A stretch of DNA of 64,000 nt from Viridibacillus arvi (GCF_001274945.1 NZ_LILB01000001.1:1551111-1615110); one strand, 5' to 3'. Positions 27,318-36,905 are shown, counted from the stretch's first letter. Made by a program: numbers and translations. Notes: generated by a model not told the origin, from the letters alone.

Positions 27318-29585
27318 CTGTTTGTACAGATCTATTGTTTTAAAAACTATAAATCCATTCTTGGTAACCGTTACCTCAATTGTCCCCACTTCTGCTGTAT
27401 TTAAAGTTGGTAACTTCATCTCTTCAAACCTTGCAACAACATCCTTATTCGGATGACCGTAGCGATTATTTAACCCACTAGAAAATATCGATAAACGGGG
27501 CTGTACTAAATTTAAGAATGGTTCAGTTGAAGACGTCTTGCTGCCATGATGCCCCACTTTCAAAATGTCCATATCTGAAATAGATTCTGTATAATTATCT
27601 ACCAAGGTCATTTCCCCTGATTGTTCTAAATCACCTGTGAACAAAGCTTGAAAACTTGAATGTTGTAACAGTAAAACAAGAGAATCGTCATTGCCTTCAT
27701 AAATCAAATCATTTGGAGATAAATAAGTTAATGTAGTGTCTCCTTGCACCCAACTTCTCCCTGCCATTTGCTCACGAATTGGAATACGCTCCTTTTGTGC
27801 AAAGTCTACAACATCTTTCATAACTGATTTTTGCCAAGAATTTGGGGATACATGAATCTCCTTTACTCGAATTTCTTCCATAACTTCTTCAGCACCTTCA
27901 GCATGGTCTGCATCAGCATGTGTTAATATAAGCGTATCTACAGCCCGTATACCACTTCCTTTTAAATAAGGAACAACAATCCCTCTCCCAACCTCATAAG
28001 GCTTTCTAGACTCCTTCCATGCCTCCTGATCAAACCTCAGTACTCCCCCTGTGTCTATGACATAAATTTTCTTACGAAACGGTAATTCAATTATGGTACA
28101 GTCTCCTTGTCCAACGCTTAAAAATATAATTTTTAAATCTCTATGCCAAGAAGGACTTTCATGAATTAAAAATGCAGGAAATAAAAGTGTTAAAGTAATA
28201 AGAAACCAATGTTTCCTCTGTTCTACCTGTATTAATACTGTGACGACACTAACAAATGCTAAAAGTAGGAGCCAGAAAGAGGGTCTTCCAGGAGCCCACA
28301 TTTGATATGGGATAGCCTGTAACCACATAATAACCTCGGACAATAACTCGCGAGCAGGTTCATAAATGACAAAACAAAGCCGAGCTAAAGGATTTGCCAT
28401 ATATGTTAGCAGTAATAATAATAAATTTACTGGCAGCACAACAAATGAAAATAACGGGACAAAAAAGATATTTGTAATGAATGACGACAAGCTGATTTCA
28501 AAGAAATGATATAAAAGCAATGGATAGACGAGTAGCTGGCAAACAAAGGTAATCGCAAATGATTTTTGCCACGTATTTCTAGCTAAAGAAAATATATGAC
28601 CCGAAAATAATAACGAGAGAGTCGCTAAATAAGATAACTGAAAGCCAATTTGAAATACTACACTTGGTTGCAATAGTACAAACCCAATAAAACTCAATGC
28701 TAAAGCATCATCAGTTGCTAAATGATTCGAGACAATTCTACTTATCATTACAAGCTCTACGACCGACACCGCCCGCCAAACAGAAGGCGCACCACCTGCT
28801 AAGCAAGCATAAATAGGTAACGCTATAATAAGAACCCACGTCGCATGTTCTCTGCGAATACGCAATCTCAGTAATAATTCATACACAAGCATCGAAACGA
28901 GCCCAACGTGCAAACCTGAGATAGCAAATAGATGTGTTATACCAAGTTTCTGATACGCCCGCTCAACATCCATATCGACATTTTCACGTTCACCAATTAA
29001 AAGCGACTGTGCTTCAGCTACTAAACTTTCTGGAAATGTATTTTCTATATGTTTTTTCACTTTAAACCTTTGCTCTGCGAAAAATGTAGAGAGTGAATTT
29101 TCTTTTTTCACAAATCGAAAACTCTTAACTTCAAAAATACCTTGCGCACTATTGCTTTCAATATATTTTGCCATAGAAAAAGCGTAACGATGTGCAGGCA
29201 TCGAAGGGTCAACTAATTCTCCTGAAACTTGAAAAACTGTACCACTTAATGATTGCTCTTCAAATTTCTTCTTTTGCCGTTCTGATTGGAGAGTGAAAAT
29301 AATATATACTTTTTGACCATTTGGTAATATTGCAAAGCCTCTTAGCTTTTGTCCATTCACCTTATATTGATCGGTCCAAGTAATATTTATTTCATTTGGA
29401 ATAGGGGTAAGTCTTGCAGATAAAATATGTGAGAAATAACTATAAGAGGAGAGAGTAACAACAATGATACATAGTATTATGGCTATCTTTTCTTTTTTTA
29501 GATATAGACAAATACTATAGGGGATTAGTATAAATAGTAACTTTACCGATTCATGAGCAGCAATAGTTGCTAATAGAATCGGCAA
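27297..29585 (-). CDS. comEC: DNA uptake channel protein ComEC/Rec2
   Basis: A 762-residue polytopic membrane protein that carries single-stranded DNA into the cell during transformation. The competence domain (about 190-460) has TFPESLVAEAQSLLIGER and ISGLHVGLVSML. The C-terminal metallo-beta-lactamase-like domain has VGQGDCTIIELP, THADADHAEG and VGHHGSKTSS. The listed start is TTG at 29585, which has no clear ribosome-binding site. An ATT 14 codons upstream (29625-29627) has AGGTGA at 7 nt and would restore the usual N-terminus; see findings. It is the last gene of the comE operon. Confidence 0.93.
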   Translation of the reverse strand: MPILLATIAAHESVKLLFILIPYSICLYLKKEKIAIILCIIVVTLSSYSYFSHILSARLTPIPNEINITWTDQYKVNGQKLRGFAILPNGQKVYIIFTLQSERQKKKFEEQSLSGTVFQVSGELVDPSMPAHRYAFSMAKYIESNSAQGIFEVKSFRFVKKENSLSTFFAEQRFKVKKHIENTFPESLVAEAQSLLIGERENVDMDVERAYQKLGITHLFAISGLHVGLVSMLVYELLLRLRIRREHATWVLIIALPIYACLAGGAPSVWRAVSVVELVMISRIVSNHLATDDALALSFIGFVLLQPSVVFQIGFQLSYLATLSLLFSGHIFSLARNTWQKSFAITFVCQLLVYPLLLYHFFEISLSSFITNIFFVPLFSFVVLPVNLLLLLLTYMANPLARLCFVIYEPARELLSEVIMWLQAIPYQMWAPGRPSFWLLLLAFVSVVTVLIQVEQRKHWFLITLTLLFPAFLIHESPSWHRDLKIIFLSVGQGDCTIIELPFRKKIYVIDTGGVLRFDQEAWKESRKPYEVGRGIVVPYLKGSGIRAVDTLILTHADADHAEGAEEVMEEIRVKEIHVSPNSWQKSVMKDVVDFAQKERIPIREQMAGRSWVQGDTTLTYLSPNDLIYEGNDDSLVLLLQHSSFQALFTGDLEQSGEMTLVDNYTESISDMDILKVGHHGSKTSSTEPFLNLVQPRLSIFSSGLNNRYGHPNKDVVARFEEMKLPTLNTAEVGTIEVTVTKNGFIVFKTIDLYKQKKTSSN

Positions 29586-29596
29586 AGCAAAATAGA

Positions 29597-30178
29597 TTAT
29601 TTTATGTCGGATATTTGTAAGCCAAATAGTTCTTTCACCTTCTCTTCAAAAGGTGCCAATTCCTCATTTGAAGCACCACTGTCACGTAACTTATTTAATA
29701 GTTCGACGTACAGTGCCATTTTTTCATTGCTTAAGAAGTCAATCTTACGATCATCAAAAGGAACATGTACCACATTAACGCCAGCTTGCTTAAACAATTC
29801 AATAGCATACTCGTTGTTTTTGTAATCCGTTGCGTAATATAAATTATGAATTCCTGATTGAATAATAGATTTTGTACAAGGGAGACAAGGGAAATGCGTC
29901 ACATATAAATCTGCTCCATTTGTTGATGTGCCATATTTTGCACATTGCAATAATGCGTTTGTCTCTGCATGCACTGTACGAACACAATGGTTATCTACAA
30001 CATAACATCCTTTGTCGATACAATGATCATCTCCAGAAATCGAACCGTTATAGCCCCCTGCAATAATACGTTTATCACGCACAATTGTCGCACCAACAGC
30101 TAACCTTGTACATGTACTTCTTAATGCTAATAAATGGCTTTGTGCCATGAAAAATTGATCCCAAGTAATACGCTCCAT
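29597..30178 (-). CDS. comEB: ComE operon protein 2, dCMP deaminase family
   Basis: A 193-residue zinc-dependent deaminase. HAETNALLQ near 70 gives the catalytic His and Glu, and PCLPCTKS near 97 the two Cys ligands. In Bacillus comEB lies in the competence operon but is not needed for transformation; it probably supplies dUMP from dCMP. The 40-residue tail past the deaminase core is typical. GGAGG lies before the ATG. Confidence 0.93.
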   Translation of the reverse strand: MERITWDQFFMAQSHLLALRSTCTRLAVGATIVRDKRIIAGGYNGSISGDDHCIDKGCYVVDNHCVRTVHAETNALLQCAKYGTSTNGADLYVTHFPCLPCTKSIIQSGIHNLYYATDYKNNEYAIELFKQAGVNVVHVPFDDRKIDFLSNEKMALYVELLNKLRDSGASNEELAPFEEKVKELFGLQISDIK

Positions 30179-30249
30179 ATGAATGCCTCCTGAATAAATC
30201 GTTCTACTATAAATTTAGCCATAACCAACTAGAACCGTCAATGGACCAT

Positions 30250-30984
30250 CTATTGAACAGTAATAAAGTCGCGTAAATTTTCGAACGTTTTATCGCCAAT
30301 TCCTGTGACATTTTTTAGATCTTCTATCGTTTTAAAAGGACCGCTTTCATCACGATAACTTAAAATCGCTTTTGCCTTTGAAGGGCCGACTCCGTTTAAA
30401 GTCATAAGTGCTGCTTCATCAGCCGTATTTAAATTGACCTTATCTGACTGACTACCAGTTTGACTTACACTACCTGATTGAGTAGATGGAATTGATGTCG
30501 ATTGTTGAACACTAGCAATCGCTTGTACTTCCGAAGGCTCCTCACCTATTTTGGGTACATAAATAACCATTTCATCTTGCAACCTCTGGGCATGGTTGAT
30601 ACTTACTGAATCGGCATTTTTTGAATAGCCTCCAGCAAGTAAAATTGCATCAATCACCCTACTATCTGCAGATAATGAGTAGACACCAGGGTTTTTGACA
30701 GCACCTTTGACATCCACAATAATAGATGTATCTGCAATAATGTTTTGTGACTCTTGTTGCTCTGTATTTGATGGTTCTTCCGTTTTTGTTTTTTCTGGGA
30801 TTGTTTCGAAAATGTCGGTTTGGGGAGTGTCCGACTGGTTTTGGGAGAAGTAGAAATAAAAAAAACACGACAAAATTAAGATCCCTGGGAGGAGATACTT
30901 TTTGCCATACTGCTTCAAAAAAGTAGGAATTAGTCCGCACCATCCTTTCTTTTCAGAAGGCATAACATACGAAGCTAATTCCAT
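30250..30984 (-). CDS. comEA: competence DNA receptor ComEA
   Basis: Membrane-anchored DNA-binding protein that passes DNA from the pilus to ComEC. The 244-residue frame has one N-terminal membrane segment (about 31-50), a SLBB-like domain (VDVKGAVKNPGVYSL and on, about 85-145), a Gln/Ser linker, and a C-terminal helix-hairpin-helix pair (LNTADEAALMTLNGVGPSKA, then IEDLKNVTGIG). The start is uncertain: the ATG at 30984 sits directly behind a TATAAT and lacks a ribosome-binding site. AAAGGATGGTG further in points to a start near 30930. Confidence 0.9.
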   Translation of the reverse strand: MELASYVMPSEKKGWCGLIPTFLKQYGKKYLLPGILILSCFFYFYFSQNQSDTPQTDIFETIPEKTKTEEPSNTEQQESQNIIADTSIIVDVKGAVKNPGVYSLSADSRVIDAILLAGGYSKNADSVSINHAQRLQDEMVIYVPKIGEEPSEVQAIASVQQSTSIPSTQSGSVSQTGSQSDKVNLNTADEAALMTLNGVGPSKAKAILSYRDESGPFKTIEDLKNVTGIGDKTFENLRDFITVQ

Positions 30985-31015
30985 ATTATAGTATTTTTTT
31001 GTAATTGAAAAGAGT

Positions 31016-31753
31016 TTATTTCACAGCATGGAAGAATATTCGTTCAGATTCTGCATCTGGAGCTTCTTCCGAATAATCTGCTGTAATTGACACATCGGAA
31101 AATCCAGCGTCACTAAGCCATTTAACATATTGCTCAACAGGGAATGTACGTTGGTAATGGTACTCTTCAAATCGTTCGAAAAGTTGCTCATTTGCTTGTA
31201 CATAAAACGTCATATCATGGTGTACTGAATGCTGGGCTTCCCCTGCCTCTGTATCCCAAATATAAGTTATTTCTCCGTCATCATACGTAAATGGACCGTC
31301 TAAGAAAATAGCATCCATTTTGAATAATGAATGAACATCAAAAAATAAATGACCACCATCACAAAGTGCCGCATAAATGCGTTCAAATGTAGCCACTACA
31401 GCCTCTTCATCCTCTAAATAGTTTAGAGAATCAATCGGAATTGTGACAACATTTAAATCAGAAAAGCCATCTAGCTCATCCATTGATTGACAAAACAGTG
31501 GTATAGCAAGTTGTTCTTTCATAAAGCGTTCACTTGCAATCGCTAGCATTTCTTCCGATAAATCAACACCACTAACAGTATATCCTTGTCGTGCAAATTT
31601 TGCAGCCATTATGCCAGTACCACAACCAACATCCAATAATTTAGGTGCTGTTGTACTCGGCGCATGTTTCACTACCCAATCTACATACTGATCGTAAGGG
31701 ATATCTGTCATTAATGTATCGTATACTTCGGCAAAACGCTGGTAACTACTCAT
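31016..31753 (-). CDS. yqeM: class I SAM-dependent methyltransferase (YqeM type)
   Basis: A 245-residue protein with the SAM-binding motif LLDVGCGTGIMA near 40 and GVDLSEEM near 62. The substrate is unknown; B. subtilis YqeM sits in the same place, after rsfS (yqeL). It overlaps the rsfS stop by 4 nt, so it is translated with the ribosome-assembly cluster. Small-molecule or rRNA methylation are both possible. Confidence 0.85.
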   Translation of the reverse strand: MSSYQRFAEVYDTLMTDIPYDQYVDWVVKHAPSTTAPKLLDVGCGTGIMAAKFARQGYTVSGVDLSEEMLAIASERFMKEQLAIPLFCQSMDELDGFSDLNVVTIPIDSLNYLEDEEAVVATFERIYAALCDGGHLFFDVHSLFKMDAIFLDGPFTYDDGEITYIWDTEAGEAQHSVHHDMTFYVQANEQLFERFEEYHYQRTFPVEQYVKWLSDAGFSDVSITADYSEEAPDAESERIFFHAVK

Positions 31754-32094
31754 AGCTCATCAACATTGACGAATGGAGCATCTCCCCATAAGCGTTCCAA
31801 GTTATAAAAAGTACGTTCATCGCGGTGGAATACGTGTGCCACAACATCACCCATATCTACTAATATCCAGCGAGCTGCGTCAAAACCTTCTAAACGTTTT
31901 ACTTCATAGCCTTCTTTTTGTGCTACATCTACCATTTCACGTGCAATTGCTTGCACTTGACGGTCAGAATTGGCATGACAAACGATAAAATGATCTGCTA
32001 ATGGTGAAATTCCTTGCATATTCATTACGACGATATCCTCCGCACGTTTGTCGTCTGCCGCTTTATATGCAAGTTGTAGTAAAGTTTTAGTCAT
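31750..32094 (-). CDS. rsfS: ribosomal silencing factor RsfS
   Basis: A 114-residue Iojap/RsfS protein with DHFIVCHANSDRQVQAIA near 32 and the conserved W-[IV]-L-[VI]-D-x-G-D-V-V-x-H-V-F box (WILVDMGDVVAHVFH) near 80. It binds L14 on the 50S subunit and blocks subunit joining when nutrients are low. It overlaps yqeK and yqeM by 4 nt each. Confidence 0.95.
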   Translation of the reverse strand: MTKTLLQLAYKAADDKRAEDIVVMNMQGISPLADHFIVCHANSDRQVQAIAREMVDVAQKEGYEVKRLEGFDAARWILVDMGDVVAHVFHRDERTFYNLERLWGDAPFVNVDEL

Positions 32095-32669
32095 TCTTTC
32101 ACTTGTCCTCTCTTTAACATCAAATCGTTATAACATTTGAATGAATCCGGATATACCGGCTGATTTTTATTTATTAAAAACATGATGGAATGACGTATAC
32201 ACGCAATCATCACTTCGTTTAAATCGTCACCTTTTGCAGCAGCACGTAAGTCTTCTACACCAGGATATCGACGATTTGGTTCTATCATATCTGCAATATA
32301 GACAATCTTCTCTAAATCGCTCATTCCTTTACGTCCTGTTGTATGGTAGGAGATGGCGTTTAAAATGTCTTGATCTTCTATATTAAATTCTTTTTTCGCA
32401 ACATAAGCTCCCATTGGTGCATGCCAAAGTTCATGATGGTATTTTAATAGAGTGGGATCCATCTCTTTATCGATAATTTTCGATTTCATCCAATCTCGAT
32501 CAGCATACTTGCATGAATCATGAAGAATTGCTGCCGTTTCAGCTTTTTTCGGATCGTTCCCAAAGCGTTCTGCCAATGTAATTGCCGTTTCAGTAACACC
32601 AATTGTATGGATATAACGTTTTTCGGGCATACGGTCTTTCATCGCTAATAATAATTCATCGCGCTCCAT
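32091..32669 (-). CDS. yqeK: HD-domain hydrolase YqeK (symmetrical Ap4A hydrolase type)
   Basis: A 192-residue HD-superfamily protein: RYIHTIGVTETA, AAILHDSCKYA (the HD pair), HHELWHAPMGA and YIADMIEPNRRYPG supply the metal ligands. Family members cleave Ap4A to two ADP. The ATG at 32669 is used because GGAAGG precedes it. An earlier in-frame ATG lacks a site and lies deeper inside nadD. It overlaps the nadD end by 14 nt. Confidence 0.92.
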   Translation of the reverse strand: MERDELLLAMKDRMPEKRYIHTIGVTETAITLAERFGNDPKKAETAAILHDSCKYADRDWMKSKIIDKEMDPTLLKYHHELWHAPMGAYVAKKEFNIEDQDILNAISYHTTGRKGMSDLEKIVYIADMIEPNRRYPGVEDLRAAAKGDDLNEVMIACIRHSIMFLINKNQPVYPDSFKCYNDLMLKRGQVKE

Positions 32670-33228
32670 ATAACCCTTCCTCTCGTATATACTGTTCAAC
32701 TTCTGTTGGTACTAAAAAAGTAATTGTGCGATTTGTCTTCACACGCTCACGAATTATAGTTGATGATAACTCAATAAGTGGCGCATCTATTATTTGCACA
32801 GGGTATGTTGTTTCTGCTTTCGAATGAGGACGTTTAACACCAACGAACTTCACAAGCTTAAGTAGTTCATCAATTTTATACCAGTGATCAAGCATATCTA
32901 TCATATCGCCACCGATTATAAAATAAAATTCACAGTCAGGTTCACTTGCAGTTAGCTTCCTCATTGTTTCATACGTATATGAAATGCCACCACTCTCTAT
33001 CTCAAAAGGCTCAAGTTTAAAGTGCTCATATGAAGCAATAGCAAGCTCCGTCATTTTCAGACGGTCTTCAGCCGTGGCATCGTTAGTCGTTTGCTTATGA
33101 GGTGGTATAGCATTAGGCATGAATCTTACTTCATCTAGCCCAAGTGCATCATATACTTCATTTGCCATTATTAAATGTCCATTATGAGGTGGATTAAACG
33201 TACCACCTAATAAACCAATTCGTCGCAT
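32656..33228 (-). CDS. nadD: nicotinate-nucleotide adenylyltransferase
   Basis: A 190-residue nucleotidyltransferase of NAD synthesis that joins nicotinate mononucleotide and ATP to give deamido-NAD. GGTFNPPHNGHL at 8-19 is the T/HxGH nucleotide-binding motif, and LSSTIIRERV near 155 is the ISSTxxR-type loop. It lies 12 nt after yhbY in the conserved cluster. Confidence 0.96.
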   Translation of the reverse strand: MRRIGLLGGTFNPPHNGHLIMANEVYDALGLDEVRFMPNAIPPHKQTTNDATAEDRLKMTELAIASYEHFKLEPFEIESGGISYTYETMRKLTASEPDCEFYFIIGGDMIDMLDHWYKIDELLKLVKFVGVKRPHSKAETTYPVQIIDAPLIELSSTIIRERVKTNRTITFLVPTEVEQYIREEGLYGAR

Positions 33229-33240
33229 AAAACCAAATCC

Positions 33241-33540
33241 TTATTTAGATTTTGGTAATTCAATACGTTTGTTATCACGAGATTCTTTATATAATACAAC
33301 TGTTAATCCAATTAATTGCACAAGTTCTGCACGAGCACCTTTAGCTAATGCTTCTGCTACTTCATGCTTATCTTCTTCACAGTTATCTAAAATACGAACT
33401 TTCATTAATTCGCGTACTTCAATTGCTTCTTTAATATGTTTAATTAATGCGTCATTCACTCCGCCTTTACCTACTTGGAAAATTGGATTTAAATGATGTG
33501 CTTCCGCACGTAAAAAACGTTTTTGTTTACCTGTTAACAT
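33241..33540 (-). CDS. yhbY: ribosome assembly RNA-binding protein YhbY
   Basis: A 99-residue CRM-domain protein with LTGKQKRFLRAEAHHLNPIF at the start, GKGGVND near 28 and VLYKESRDNKRIELP at the end. It associates with pre-50S particles. Its first codons overlap the end of aroE by 14 nt. Confidence 0.95.
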   Translation of the reverse strand: MLTGKQKRFLRAEAHHLNPIFQVGKGGVNDALIKHIKEAIEVRELMKVRILDNCEEDKHEVAEALAKGARAELVQLIGLTVVLYKESRDNKRIELPKSK

Positions 33541-34372
33541 TATTTCCTCCTAATTGCTCCGTTAACGACTCTTTCATAGAAGTCGTATTCGGAAACTGTC
33601 CTAACCAATGATTAAATGCTAAAGCACCTTGATGAACGAACATTCCTAATCCTGTCACCACGGTTGCCCCGCGTTGTTCTGCCGCCTGTAAAAAAGGCGT
33701 CATTAAAGGATTATACACAATATCCGCCACAATTGCTTTAGTTGAGAGCTGATCTAGTTCAAATGGCAGTTGTAATGAACCATTTTTCAGACCAGCTGGT
33801 GTTGTTTGAATTAAAATATCATAATCACCTAAAGTTGCTTCTGCTTCCTTTAGTGTAATTGCATTTGCACTACTACCTAACTCCTGACAGATTTGTTCTG
33901 CATTCGCTACGGTGCGGTTGGCAATCGTAATCGTTTGATAACCAGTGTGTTGCAGCGCAAAGGCAATACCTCTCGCTGCACCACCAGCTCCAATTAAGAG
34001 CACCCGGCCATCACGGTGCGTGTCGCCAATTGCTTCTTCCAGTGAACGTACAAAACCTAGACCATCTGTATTATAGCCTTTTAATTTGCCATCCGCTTGT
34101 CGAACAACCGTATTCACAGCACCCATTTTTTTCGCCATTGTATCAAGCTCATCTAGAAATGGGATAATGGCAGTTTTATGCGGAATTGTCACATTCCACC
34201 CACTAGCTCCAAGCATTTCCAAAGACTTTATAGCGTCTTCTAATTGCTCAGGTAACACATGGATTGGTAAATAAGCTGCATCTAAATTTTCTTCTGAGAA
34301 CCATTGATTGTGCATTGCTGGAGACATCGAATGCTCGATAGGATCCCCAATAACTGCAAACCATTTTTTCAT
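33527..34372 (-). CDS. aroE: shikimate dehydrogenase
   Basis: A 281-residue NADPH-dependent enzyme of the aromatic amino acid pathway. The N-terminal substrate domain has GDPIEHSMSPAMHN and WNVTIPHKTA (with the catalytic Lys of NVTxPxK); the nucleotide domain has GAGGAARGIAFAL near 128. It sits between yqeH and yhbY as in B. subtilis. Confidence 0.96.
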   Translation of the reverse strand: MKKWFAVIGDPIEHSMSPAMHNQWFSEENLDAAYLPIHVLPEQLEDAIKSLEMLGASGWNVTIPHKTAIIPFLDELDTMAKKMGAVNTVVRQADGKLKGYNTDGLGFVRSLEEAIGDTHRDGRVLLIGAGGAARGIAFALQHTGYQTITIANRTVANAEQICQELGSSANAITLKEAEATLGDYDILIQTTPAGLKNGSLQLPFELDQLSTKAIVADIVYNPLMTPFLQAAEQRGATVVTGLGMFVHQGALAFNHWLGQFPNTTSMKESLTEQLGGNNVNR

Positions 34373-34384
34373 ATCAAAATCCTC

Positions 34385-35488
34385 CTAAATAAGAGATGGA
34401 CGAATTTGAACTTCCACACCTTTAGGAGCATATGCTGCAATGACAACATTAGCATTTTGAACGGTTATCCAACCTAAACCAGAAAAGACGATATCTGTTT
34501 TCGCTTCTTTAATAGAGAATTCAAAACGCACTAACTCTGGCAATTGATCGATATACTTTTCAGAAGGTGGAGCTAATAACTCACCTCTATGGGTTTCATA
34601 TAAGTCATCTGCTTTTTCTAATTTTGTACGATGAATCTGTAAATCATTTGCAATATGAACAGTGAATGCAGCACGAGCACCTTGTATGAAATCAAAACGT
34701 GCTAATGCACCAACAAATAATGTCTGGCCTTCATTTAATTGGAATACTTTTGGTTTTATTTCTTTTTTTGGCATAATATATTTAAGTTCAGACGGATCTA
34801 AATAATGTGCCATTTGATGATGATTAATAATTCCTGGAGTATCAAAGATTGCTTTACCATCCTCTAAAGGAATTTCAATCATATCTAAAGTTGTTCCAGG
34901 GAAATAAGATGTCGTAATCACTTCTTTTTCACCTGTTGCTTGCTTAATAATACGGTTTATAAAAGTTGATTTACCAACATTCGTACAACCAACTACATAT
35001 ACGTCTTGTCCACGACGATATTCATCGATAGCAGCCATTGCTTCTTGCATGCCCATTCCTTTATGTGCACTCACAAGCATAACGTCAATTGGTTTTAATC
35101 CTAATTTCTTCGCCTCTTGCTTTAGCCAGTTAACAACTTTTTGTTTTTTCACTGACTTTGGTAGTAAATCGGCTTTGTTGGCAATTAATAATACAGGGTT
35201 ATTACCTACAAAACGGTGTAAGCCCGGTAACCAGCTTCCATTGAAATCAAAAATATCAACAATTTTAACGATTAAGCCATTTTGTTGGCCTAAACCGTTT
35301 AAAATACGTAAGAAATCATCATCCGTTAATGCTACCGGTTGTAATTCATTATAATTTTTCAAACGGAAGCATCGTTGACAGATGATACTTTCCTTTTCAA
35401 GAGATGAAGCCGGTGCATAACCTGGCGCTTTTGAATCGTCTGTTTGAATAATTGTTCCACAGCCGATACAATTTGGCATTTCATTCAT
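34385..35488 (-). CDS. yqeH: ribosome biogenesis GTPase YqeH
   Basis: A 367-residue circularly permuted GTPase needed for 30S assembly. A zinc finger opens the protein (CIGCG and CQRC, residues 7-39). The GTPase motifs follow in permuted order: G4 NKADLL and G5 SAHKG first, then G1 GCTNVGKST near 168 and G3 DTPGI near 215. GGAGG precedes the ATG. It lies 4 nt after yqeG. Confidence 0.96.
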   Translation of the reverse strand: MNEMPNCIGCGTIIQTDDSKAPGYAPASSLEKESIICQRCFRLKNYNELQPVALTDDDFLRILNGLGQQNGLIVKIVDIFDFNGSWLPGLHRFVGNNPVLLIANKADLLPKSVKKQKVVNWLKQEAKKLGLKPIDVMLVSAHKGMGMQEAMAAIDEYRRGQDVYVVGCTNVGKSTFINRIIKQATGEKEVITTSYFPGTTLDMIEIPLEDGKAIFDTPGIINHHQMAHYLDPSELKYIMPKKEIKPKVFQLNEGQTLFVGALARFDFIQGARAAFTVHIANDLQIHRTKLEKADDLYETHRGELLAPPSEKYIDQLPELVRFEFSIKEAKTDIVFSGLGWITVQNANVVIAAYAPKGVEVQIRPSLI

Positions 35489-35492
35489 TTAT

Positions 35493-36008
35493 TTATTCCT
35501 CCCAAGTTTTGACACCATGTTTTTTCAAATAATTAAAGACACGTCTTTCGACCATGCGATTAAAGCGTGTGACAAAGCCATCAGAAAGTGCAACTGGCTT
35601 CACAAGAATAGTGTGTATGCGAAGACGATTTCCACCAAGGACATCAGTCAGCATTTGATCGCCTACCATGACAACTTCATGGTGCTGCATACTCAGTCTT
35701 ATTAAAGCTTGCTTAAACGCATTACCCATAGGCTTACGAGCATTAAAGATATATGGTAGCTCTAACGGATCTGCAAATGCTTTTACACGAAGCTCTTTGT
35801 TATTTGAAACGATCATTACTTGAATACCTGCTTCACGAATTGTTTTCAACCATTCGATTAGCTTTTCTGTCGCATCTGGACGATCCCATTCGACAAGTGT
35901 ATTATCCAAATCTGTAATAATTCCGCGAACACCAAGTTGCTTTAGTTTGTCAGGTGTAATTTCGTAAATAGATGTGACAAATTCTTTTGGCATTAAAAAG
36001 TTATACAA
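35493..36008 (-). CDS. yqeG: YqeG family HAD-IIIA phosphatase
   Basis: A 171-residue HAD-superfamily phosphatase: DLDNTLVEWD near 36 has the nucleophile and acid Asp, VSNN near 68, and GDQMLTDVLGGN near 117. The substrate is unknown. The start is TTG with AAGGGG 8 nt upstream. It is first in the conserved yqeG-yqeH-aroE-yhbY-nadD-yqeK-rsfS series. The gap before it holds the stem TTTAGTG/CACTAAA downstream of psd. Confidence 0.92.
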   Translation of the reverse strand: MYNFLMPKEFVTSIYEITPDKLKQLGVRGIITDLDNTLVEWDRPDATEKLIEWLKTIREAGIQVMIVSNNKELRVKAFADPLELPYIFNARKPMGNAFKQALIRLSMQHHEVVMVGDQMLTDVLGGNRLRIHTILVKPVALSDGFVTRFNRMVERRVFNYLKKHGVKTWEE

Positions 36009-36094
36009 ATCATGTTCCCCTTATCTATCATAGTCAACGTTATTTAGTGTTTACTCACTAAACTAGACGTATTCTCTTTAATTCACTTTATCGA

Positions 36095-36880
36095 TTATAA
36101 CATATGTGCGAACGCTTCTCCCACACGAATCCGTCCATCTTTCACAACATTTTCAAGGAATGCAGCACGATTCTTTTCAAAAATCATGACAACTGTCGAA
36201 CCGAAAGTGAAATAACCAACTTCCTCGCCCTTTTCCCAAATGTCTGACGTATTCGTCAATTGAATAGAATTTACGAACATTGCACCAACTTTTATCACTT
36301 CACAATGCGAGCCGTTATTCGTTTTTAGCTCTGTAACACTACGATAATTGCCAGAAATCGGCTTATCACCATATGTAAGACCAGTGCCATTAACTGGATA
36401 TGACTTCGCACCAAGTATATATTGGCGAACAACTTTCCCATCAATCGGACTATGAATACGGTGATAATCTCTAGGACTTAAGTAAAAGACAATATATTGG
36501 CCATTTTCAAATGTTTTCGCATGCTCTTCCTTACCTAAAAGATCAACTAAATCATAGGTTTTCCCTTTAACAAAAAACGATGTATTATTTTCAATCGTTC
36601 CAAACGATTCAATTTTTGCATCAACAGGACTTACATACATTTCTGGATTTTGATCAATTGGTCTTGCTTCTGACACAAGTTTACGTGTGAAGAAATCATG
36701 TAAACTCGTAAAAGATTGCATGTTTTTTGAAACCTCGCCCGTTTCAATATCGTATATATCAATATAGGACGGTATTATCTTCTTACTTATAGCCGATGTG
36801 GTAAAGCGTTTTAATAGCACCGAAGACCATTTACCATTCGTTAGTTCAATTGCTTTTTGATAAAGTTTTTCTTTCATCAT
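36095..36880 (-). CDS. psd: phosphatidylserine decarboxylase
   Basis: A 261-residue precursor. The motif GYFTFGSTVVMIF near 230 contains the G-S-T site, where self-cleavage makes the pyruvoyl group on Ser; DYHRIHSPIDG near 135 is the other hallmark. It makes phosphatidylethanolamine from phosphatidylserine at the membrane. It is divergent from pssA, which supplies the substrate. GGAGG lies before the first of two adjacent ATG codons. Confidence 0.95.
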   Translation of the reverse strand: MMKEKLYQKAIELTNGKWSSVLLKRFTTSAISKKIIPSYIDIYDIETGEVSKNMQSFTSLHDFFTRKLVSEARPIDQNPEMYVSPVDAKIESFGTIENNTSFFVKGKTYDLVDLLGKEEHAKTFENGQYIVFYLSPRDYHRIHSPIDGKVVRQYILGAKSYPVNGTGLTYGDKPISGNYRSVTELKTNNGSHCEVIKVGAMFVNSIQLTNTSDIWEKGEEVGYFTFGSTVVMIFEKNRAAFLENVVKDGRIRVGEAFAHML

Positions 36881-36905
36881 GCATTGTCCTCCATTTCGAA
36901 AAAGA

